The notes under the pieces: model-generated
What the model was told of the DNA's origin: nothing
Databases searched by the model: none
The model's input: the letters and a program-made list of their open reading frames with translations, nothing else
Assembly: GCA_034359265.1 (NCBI GenBank)
Contig: CP136890.1
Coordinates: 88,375,501 to 88,439,500, forward strand
Length of the DNA: 64,000 nt
DNA from: Canna indica
Taxonomy: Eukaryota > Streptophyta > Magnoliopsida > Zingiberales > Cannaceae
Direction of reading: 5' to 3'
Made by a program: the position numbers and the translations under genes
Part shown: in pieces, positions 57,051-64,000 of the stretch
How the letters are laid out: every line of letters starts with the position of its first letter
Numbering within the stretch: position 1 is the first letter of the stretch

Positions 57051-58626
57051 TTACTCATCTTCAACTTGCTTACAAGGAGGCGATGCTGTGTTGGATCGAG
57101 GTAAAGATTTGGTAAGAATATATGCAGGTTGCTGCTTTCCACATATGTAAACTGGTTTAATTATACCCTGCAAAAACTTTTCTCTTACGAAGTAACAATC
57201 TACTTCAAGATGTTTAGTGTGCTCATGGAATACCGGGTTAGTTGTGATGTGCATAGCACTTTGGTTATCACAGTATAGAGGAATAGGTAAGTCAATTTTT
57301 ACCCCCATCTCATTCAATAAACTGACTATCCAGATGACTTCTGCTGTAGCACTGGACATTGCCCTTAATTAATTCGCTTTCAGCACTCGATCGACTTACT
57401 GCTGCCTGTTTTTTACACTTCCACGTGATCATTGAATCCCCCAATTTCACTATATATCCAGTGACAAATTTTCTACTCAAATGACAGCTACCTCAATCTG
57501 CATCACTGTAGCTATTCAATGTGATTTTAGAATTTGCAGCATAATATAGTCCCATACCTGGAGCACTTTTCAGGTATCTTAGGACTTTCATTGCAGCTAT
57601 TAAATGAGTGACAGTAGGTCCCTACACAAACTGACTGAGTGTGTGAACTGCATAGGCTATATCTAGTCTTGTGATGGTCACATACAGTAATTTGCCAATT
57701 AGTCTTTTGTATCTATCCATATCTTCCACTGAGAGTTTTGTTTCAGTTTCACTATTGTCAAAACCATTCTTATACTGCATTGGTATGCTTGATGGTTTAC
57801 AGTCTATCAAGTTCATTTCTTTCAACAAGTCAACTACATATTTCCTCAGACAAATATGTATCCCAGCCGAATTCCTTTGGATTTCGAGACCTAAGAAGTA
57901 AGTCAGATTCCCTAGATCTCTAATCTTGAATTCTGTATTGAGGTACCTTTTTAATTCAGCTATACCATATTCATTTGTACCAATCAATATGATATCATCA
58001 ACATACATTGATATTATGATTGTCTTCTTGTTTCTTTCTTTGACAAATAAACATGGGTCTGAACTGCACTGTTTGAAGCCTTGAAAGGTGATGCAAGATG
58101 ATAACTTTGCATACCATTGTCTACCAGCCTGCTTCAAATCGTATATTGATTTTAAAAGTCTACACACCCTTGTATCTTTGGGATCTCCATATCCTTGAGG
58201 TCTAACCATATACACCTCTTCTTCTAAGTCTCCATGTAAGCATGCATTAGTTACATCTAACTGGTATAATGGCCAGTTCATTGCGGCTGCTAATGCAATT
58301 ATGGTCCTGACAGTACCCATTTCTTAAATCGGAGCAAAGATTTCTTGGTAATCCACTCCTTCTATTTGAGTGAATCCCTTTGCAACAAGCCTAGATTTAT
58401 GCTTCTCAATACTTCCATCTGGCTTAACCTTAATTTTGTACACCCACCTATAGCCTATAGCTGATTTACCAGGTGGTAGTTCAATCAACCTCCAAGTATG
58501 GTTTGCTTCTAGTGCTGCTAACTCTACTTGCATGGAATTTACCCAAGCTGGTTCTTTGCAGACTGAAGCATATGAAGTAGGTTCTAAGTGGGTATCAATG
58601 ACTGTTAAAAAGCTTTTATGTTCCAT
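57051..58626 (-). pseudogene. Copia B reverse transcriptase and RNase H
   Basis: RT (58626-57622): [43 protein letters not shown], then a stop, TVRTIIALAAAMNWPLYQLDV, VYMVRPQGY, the catalytic box SMYVDDIILIG near 58000 and YFLGLEIQR. RNase H follows with [26 protein letters not shown] and HTKHLEVDCYFVRE (57359-57051). Nonsense codons interrupt the frame at 58323 and between 57622 and 57359. RT and RNase H together copy the RNA into DNA. Confidence 0.92.
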
Positions 58627-58634
58627 TGGTATTC

Positions 58635-59462
58635 CTAACCTTTCATTGGATGACGGTACAGGATCAAAAGCTTAATAGTTTGAGTGCTAAGATTGTATAC
58701 TTTGTAACATTTTTTGCCAAAAGGGTATCCAATGAATACACTCTCTTCAGCTCTTGGATCAAACTTGGTTTTATTTCGGTTGAGTGTATTGTGGTAACAA
58801 AGACAGCCAAAGGCTTTCAAATGAGAAAGGGTGGGTTCTTTTTGGTAGAGCAATTCATATGGACTTTTGTTTTGGAGAAGAGGACTAGGTAGTCTATTGA
58901 TAAGATATGTAGCTGTTAGGATGAAATCTCCACAAAACTTCAAAGGTAGCTTGGATTGAAATTTGAGTGCCCTAGCTACTTCAAGGAGATGTCTATGCTT
59001 TCTCTCCACAATTGCATTTTGTTGGGGAGTTTCTACACAACTACTTTGGTGTATGATACCTTGCTCAGATAAAAAGTTATTGATGGTAGTGTTGAAGAAT
59101 TCGCTACCATTATCAGTTCTAATGATTTTCACTCCTCTTGAGAAATGATTTTGAACCATATGTATGAAATTGATAAGAAGATTAGACACTTGGCTTTTGT
59201 GAGCAAATAGGTAGGTCCAACAACCCCTAGTAAAGTCATCAACTATGGTTAAAAAATATGAACAACCTTCGTAAGTAGGTACCCTGTGTGGTCCCCAAAC
59301 ATCGCAGTGTATCAATTCAAAAGGAAAAGAACTTTTATTCAAACTTTGCATGAAGGGAAGTCTACATTGTTTTGCAAGAGGACAAATATTGCAATACAAT
59401 TTAGGTACTTTAGCTAATTCAGGAATACATTTGGATAAAAGTTCCATTCTTGACACTGACAT
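58635..59462 (-). pseudogene. Copia B integrase
   Basis: Open frame of about 275 residues. It has the end of the zinc-binding part (KLYCNICPLAKQCRLPF), the core FELIHCDVWGPHRVP, YFLTIVDDFTRGCWTYL, IIRTDNGSEFFN, and HQSSCVETPQQNAIVERKHRHLLEVAR with the catalytic Glu, then the copia-type block AFGCLCYHNTL and FDPRAEESVFIGYP. All three acidic catalytic positions look present. It ends by a stop before the RT part. Confidence 0.92.
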
Positions 59463-59480
59463 GTGTCCAAGTCTAAGATG

Positions 59481-60310
59481 CTAAAGATTATGGATATCAA
59501 GAGAAACTAACAAAGCTTTAGAAGAAATTTTTGAATTGCCTGTGACATTATATGCTCCATCCATCAGATATAGGCCTCCTTCCTCTCTACCACTCCCCAA
59601 AGTTCTCTTCGATACAAGGTCCTGAATAACAAAGGTTTTGGGATTAAATGTAATGGAACAGTTCATGTCTTTGGTTAGCTTGCTAATGGACATTAGGTTG
59701 AAATGAAAGCTAGGTACAGCTAGGACATGGTTTAATTGTATGTGTTTGTTCAAGTATGTTGTTCCTAAGTGTGTTATGGGAGTTGTCTCACCATTGGGCA
59801 ATGAGACCTTGTCATAGTGTTTGGGTTCAGATATGTTCTCTAAAGTGATGGAATTGGTGGCTATATGATATGTAACCCCACTGTCTAAGACCCAATACTT
59901 GGGGTAATTTACATGCATTAGAACATAAAATTAGATTTTTGCAAACACTAGTACACAAACCAATACCTGCCATATTAGCTGAGTGAGATCCACTATTCTT
60001 CTTCCCGAGTAGGGTCAGTAATGCTTTGTATTGTTCTTCAGAGAAGACTACATGCTTACTGCTGGTGCCTTCTTCTCCTGAATTCTTAGCTTGATTCTCA
60101 TCTCTATTATCACCAATAGTTGCTAGGACATTGTTGGCTTGTTTCACACTCCATTCTCCAGCTTTCTGTTTACCCTTGTACAGTTTATGTCCTGGTGGAT
60201 ACCCATGTATCCGATAGCAATTCTCCTTTGTGTGGCCAGTCCTTTGACAGTGCTCACAGAACAATCTGTTCATGCCTTGAAACTTATTTTTATTTTCCTT
60301 GTAATTATTT
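59481..60310 (-). pseudogene. Copia B gag end, protease and pre-integrase domain
   Basis: From 60273: zinc knuckle CEHCQRTGHTKENCYRIHGYPPGH (CX2CX4HX4C), a linker with SEEQYKALLTLL, and after a frame break the protease active site YWVLDSGVTYHIA (59890 region), then VLAVPSFHFNLMSISKLTKD and the GAG_pre-integrase part. DSG is intact. The gag part upstream of the knuckle is separated by CACTA4. Confidence 0.9.
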
Positions 60311-60324
60311 CACTACTAGAAATT

Positions 60325-60550
60325 GGTTCTTCAGCAACGGCCGCTCAAGCCGTTGCTATTTCCAACGGCGTTCTTACGGCCGCTGAAACCGTTGCAAATA
60401 TGTTGTATCTGCAACGGTGTTCTAATGGACACGTGAGTCATTGCAGATATTAATTACCTTAGCAACGGCTTTCTAACGGACACGTTAGCCGTTGCTGATG
60501 ATAAACTTATCAGCAACGGTGTTCTAACGGTTTAATGAGTCATTGCTGAT
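60325..60550 (+). repeat. CACTA4 5' subterminal repeat array
   Basis: Units with AGCAACGGC and GCCGTTGC as in the other copies but with more substitutions (for example AGTCATTGC for AGCCGTTGC). TATATA follows at 60556-60561. Confidence 0.8.
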
Positions 60551-61421
60551 AAGTTTATATAGGGCACGCGCCCGCGCCCACCCCCTTCCACCTTCTTCCT
60601 CTTCCTCTGCTGCCGCTGCCCGCTGCCAGTGCCGACGTCGCCGATTCCTACTGCCGCTGCCGACGCCGTCACCCCGTCCTCGATCACCGGTTTCGATCGC
60701 CGCCTCCCGTTCTATTCGAGGTATTCCTCACCGCCTCCGATCGCCTATTCTTCTCATTCTAGGTAGATTCGGTCGAAACCCTTAAAATAGGGTTTCGGCC
60801 GGCGGCTGACGACCGGTGGTCGCTGCCGGAACGTTATGCAGTGTCATGACACTGGACTTCGACGTCGAAAATGAAAATAATAATGATTTTTATATAATTT
60901 TTTTAATTTTTAATTTATTGTTTAGATTAATTATTTAATTAATTATTTAATTTGTTAGATTAATTTTTAGGGTTTAGATTAATTGTTAGAGTTTAGATTA
61001 ATTTTTAGATTAATTTAGTTAGATTAATATTATATTTTAGATTAATAATTGTAGGTTAATTATTTAAATTAGTTAAAATGTTGTAGATTAATATTAATTA
61101 ATTAGTTAAAATATTAATTAGTCTAGAGTAGTCCTCAATGGACTCGCGCCGGAATCGTCCATTTCGGATTCCCTCCGGAATCATCCAATTTGGACTTGTG
61201 TTGGAATTATCCACTATGGACTCGAACTGACTTGAAACATTTAGAAAATAATCATCCATCCGACGAGTTGATACGTTTCACGTACGCATCGACGAGTCGG
61301 ATATGATTTAGCAAAACCTTAGATCCGTTCGGGGGTTGTATGTCCGTGTAAAAGAAGTAGATGACCTTTTATACAACGTACAACCCTTGAATTGTCCCTG
61401 ATTGGACAATTTCGGAATATA

Positions 61422-61605
61422 GTTATTTGTATTGCACTTATGTTTTTTTTTTAACCGTTAACTTATTCTAAATTTCAACAGCATCTCTCTTGTTCTCCGA
61501 TACGCGCCCAGATGATATGCGTATTCGGAGAACTGTAGGGAGATGCTGCCGAAATTTAGAATGAAGTTAGCAATTAAAAGAAATACTTAGTGCAATATGA
61601 ATAAC
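61422..61605 (+). repeat. Hairpin upstream of the CACTA4 transposase start, decayed
   Basis: Same place and inner core (TTCTCCGATACGC / GCGTATTCGGAGAA, GAGATGCTGCCGAAATTTAGAAT) as in CACTA1, but the outer arms have lost much of their pairing. Confidence 0.75.
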
Positions 61606-61679
61606 ATAAATCCCGAATGGAATAGGACCATCTCACCTAAAGGCATTAACCGAAGAAATTGTCATTGATTGACAGAATC

Positions 61680-64000
61680 ATGTCGGCTGATCGAAGTTGG
61701 ATGTACCGATGTCTTGATCATAGAGCTTTAACGAATGAGTTTCGATTAGGCATAACTTACTCCCTAAATTTTGCCTATTCAAATCGGAAATTCATTAGCG
61801 TTGGTGATAAAATCTGATGTCCCTGCCGCATTTGCTTGAATGGACGATTTTTGGATCGGAAAACTGTCACTCTGCATCTATATAGCAAAGGATTTGCACC
61901 AAGATATTTTCTATGAACTTGTCACGTGAAGTCGGGACGTCGAGCAATCCTGTCGTTCAGACACATTGTGAATCTTCCTCTGCTAGTGTTTCTTCATCCA
62001 GTCAATCTAATCCCTATAGAACTATGATACTTGATAGTCTTGGGGGTCAATTCCACCTGAATGATAATGTTGATCGGCCAATTACTGAGACATCAGTCCC
62101 GCTAGATACTACAGCGGTTGATATCACAGAAGTACAAACTGCGGTAGAGATTGAATTGCTGAATAAAGAAGCTGCAGAATTTTACGAGATGTTGAAAGCT
62201 GCCGATGAACCTTTGTATGAGAATTGTCCTAAATACACTAGGTTTTCAGCAATGACGCAGCTCCTAAACATCAAGGCTGATTGTAATATCAGCGGGGTTG
62301 CGTATGATCGGATTGCAGGATTGATTAATGGAATGCTGCCTACTGATAACAAGTTTGAGCCAACTTTTTATAAAACTAAAAAGCTGTTGAGAAAATTGGG
62401 ACTTGGGTACGAAAAAATACACGCGTGCCAAAATAACTGCATTTTATATTATAAAGAAAATGTGCAGTTGGATAAATGTCCAGTATGTCAACATCCTTGT
62501 TACAAGGAGAAGAAATCTGTCCGACAGAAAAATATCTCGTTTAAGGTGCTTCGGTATTTTCCACTAACACCGAGGCTTCAAAGATTATTCATGTCGGAAA
62601 AGACGGCCCCCTACATGAGTTGGCATGCAAGAAGTCGTGATGATACACTAATGACTCATCCATCCAACATTGAAGCATGGAAACAATTGGATACATGTTA
62701 TCCTTCATTTGCTAGGGATACTAGAAATATCATATTGGGATTGTGCACAGATAGTTTTAATCTGTTTGGACATTCTGCAACTCCTTATTCAATTTGGCCA
62801 GTGCTACTGACAGTTTATAATTTGCCACCGTCAATGTATGAAAGATGAATTTATTTATCTTTCGATGATTATTCCGAGTCCTAATGGTCCGCGAAAAGAA
62901 ATTGACGTGTTTCTCAGACCCTTGATAGATGAATTGAAAATATTGTGCACTGAGGGAGCTGTCACTTATGATTATCATCGGAAGCAGAACTTCAATTTAA
63001 AGGTCGCGGTCTTGTGGACAATCAATGATTTTCTGGCATACGACATGTTGTCTGGTTGGAGCACTCATGGCCGACTCTCTTGTCCGTATTGTATGGAACA
63101 CTCTAAATCAATCACTCTTCAGAACGGATGAAAAATCTCATTCTTTGATTGTCATCGTCGATTCCTACCGGCTAACCATCAGTATCGAAGGAATCGTAAT
63201 AAATTTACTAAGGGCAGAGTCGAAAGAGATGGGCCACCACCGATGTTGTCTGGTGAACAAATGTTAGCACGTGTTTCAGCACTTCCAGAGATAGTATTTG
63301 GTCGGAATGAAAGAGTGTCAGGCTTTGGTCAAACACATAACTGGGTGAAAAAATGTATCTTTTGGGAATTTCCCTATTGGAGTTCATTATTGATTCGATA
63401 TAATTTAGATGTCATGCACATTGAAAAAAATGTGTTTGATAATATTTCCAACACTTTGATGGATGTTTCCGAAAAAACTAAAGATAATGTCAAAGCCCGA
63501 CATGATCTGAAAATACTTTGTAAGAGACCAGAGTTGGAGTTACAAGAGGTCAACAGACGATATCTAAAACCGAAGGCCCCGTATGTGTTAAATAAACAAT
63601 AGATCAAAGATGTTTGTCAATGGATAAAAGAACTCAGATTACCCGATGGATATGCTTCAAACTTATCTCGATGTGTGAACGTCGATGATTGCAAAATATT
63701 AGGGATGAAAAGTCATGATTGTCATGTATTCATGCAGAGATTGCTTCTGATCGCATTCCGAGATCTTCTACCTGATAATATTTGGGGTCTATTGACTGAA
63801 TTAAGTATGTTTTTTAGAAACATTTGTGCAAATGTCCTTCGAGTCGAAGATATGTCAACACTTGCAAGTAATATTGTTGAAATCATATGCAAGCTGGAGC
63901 AATTTTTTCCTCCTGCCTTTTTTGACTCGATGGAGCATCTACCGATACACTTGACATACGAGGCACGAGTTGGTGGCCCCGTTCAATACCGGTGGATGTA
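61680..64000 (+). pseudogene. TNP2-like CACTA transposase (CACTA4), partial
   Basis: ATG at 61680 starts SADRSWMYRCLD. The frame is broken by TGA at 61815 (CGA in CACTA1), a small deletion near 61918 that removes the HGES block, a 2-bp deletion near 62838, TGA at 63129 (CGA in CACTA1) and TAG at 63600 (CAG in the others). In between, the Transposase_21 core is well kept (CPVCQHPCYKEKKS, RDDTLMTHPS, LSCPYCMEHSKS, HIEKNVFDN). The window ends before the A7 run that shifts the frame in CACTA1 and CACTA2. Confidence 0.9.

Larger units (their letters stand above)
56643..60310 (-). mobile_element. Copia B: Ty1/copia retrotransposon, incomplete
   Basis: Minus-strand order is gag zinc knuckle, protease, integrase, RT and RNase H, the copia order, followed by a polypurine tract and 3' LTR. 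Its 5' part is cut by CACTA4 at 60311 and may continue beyond the window. Nested in copia A. Confidence 0.88.
60311..64000 (+). mobile_element. CACTA4: CACTA transposon, 5' part (runs off the window)
   Basis: Begins CACTACTAGAAATTGGTTCTTCAG at 60311 inside copia B. The order is the same as in CACTA1: subterminal array, TATA box, GC-rich leader, hairpin, transposase. It is more diverged, with several stops and small deletions. The other end and the second gene lie beyond 64000, so the TSD (left flank TTT) cannot be checked. Confidence 0.92.

Overview
The window is nuclear DNA of a flowering plant. The only gene that looks like a working host gene is a single-exon DMP (DUF679) membrane protein at 24182-24817; its strongly G/C-ending codons, set in AT-rich surroundings, suggest a monocot, but the species is not identifiable by eye. 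Nearly everything else is transposable elements inserted into one another. I could resolve most of them base by base from their target-site duplications (TSDs).

Layout. 1-2708: gag fragment, leader, primer-binding site and 5' LTR of a minus-strand Ty1/copia element (copia C). 3332-3800 and 5430-5943: two hAT-type MITEs with perfect 8-bp TSDs. 7396-23915: a minus-strand L1-type LINE (LINE1) bounded by a perfect 17-bp TSD. Its ORF1 is split by an old CACTA element (12239-22754), which holds a younger complete CACTA element (CACTA1, 14745-21855, TSD GTC) and a hAT MITE (22165-22624). LINE1 ends only 266 bp before the DMP start codon. 25700-32883: a second complete CACTA element (CACTA2, TSD GAG) in opposite orientation. 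33443-50546: a plus-strand LINE (LINE2) split by a minus-strand Ty3/gypsy chromovirus (35955-46925, TSD AATTT), whose 3' LTR holds a 2.5-kb hAT element (37978-40465); LINE2 also carries a reversed fragment of another LINE (48111-49750). 50804-51356: hAT MITE. 54049-54189: a perfect-looking hairpin. 54191-55154: a foldback MULE with 9-bp TSD. 56080-56642: end of one copia element (A). 56643-60310: a second copia (B) inserted in it, itself cut by a fourth CACTA (CACTA4, from 60311 to past the window end).

The younger CACTA elements share one design: CACTACTAGAAA ends, arrays of palindromic AGCAACGGC subterminal units, a TATA box at the inner edge of the array, a GC-rich leader with 26-bp tandem repeats, a hairpin of about 190 nt just before the transposase start, a TNP2-like transposase gene and a five-exon Transposase_24-type gene. 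All three copies are broken. CACTA1, CACTA2 and CACTA4 each carry different C-to-T nonsense changes, while CACTA1 and CACTA2 share one frameshift in an A7 run, so the source copy already had it.

All protein calls rest on motif recognition by eye; no database search was run. Stretches between elements are AT-rich and hold nothing I could name.
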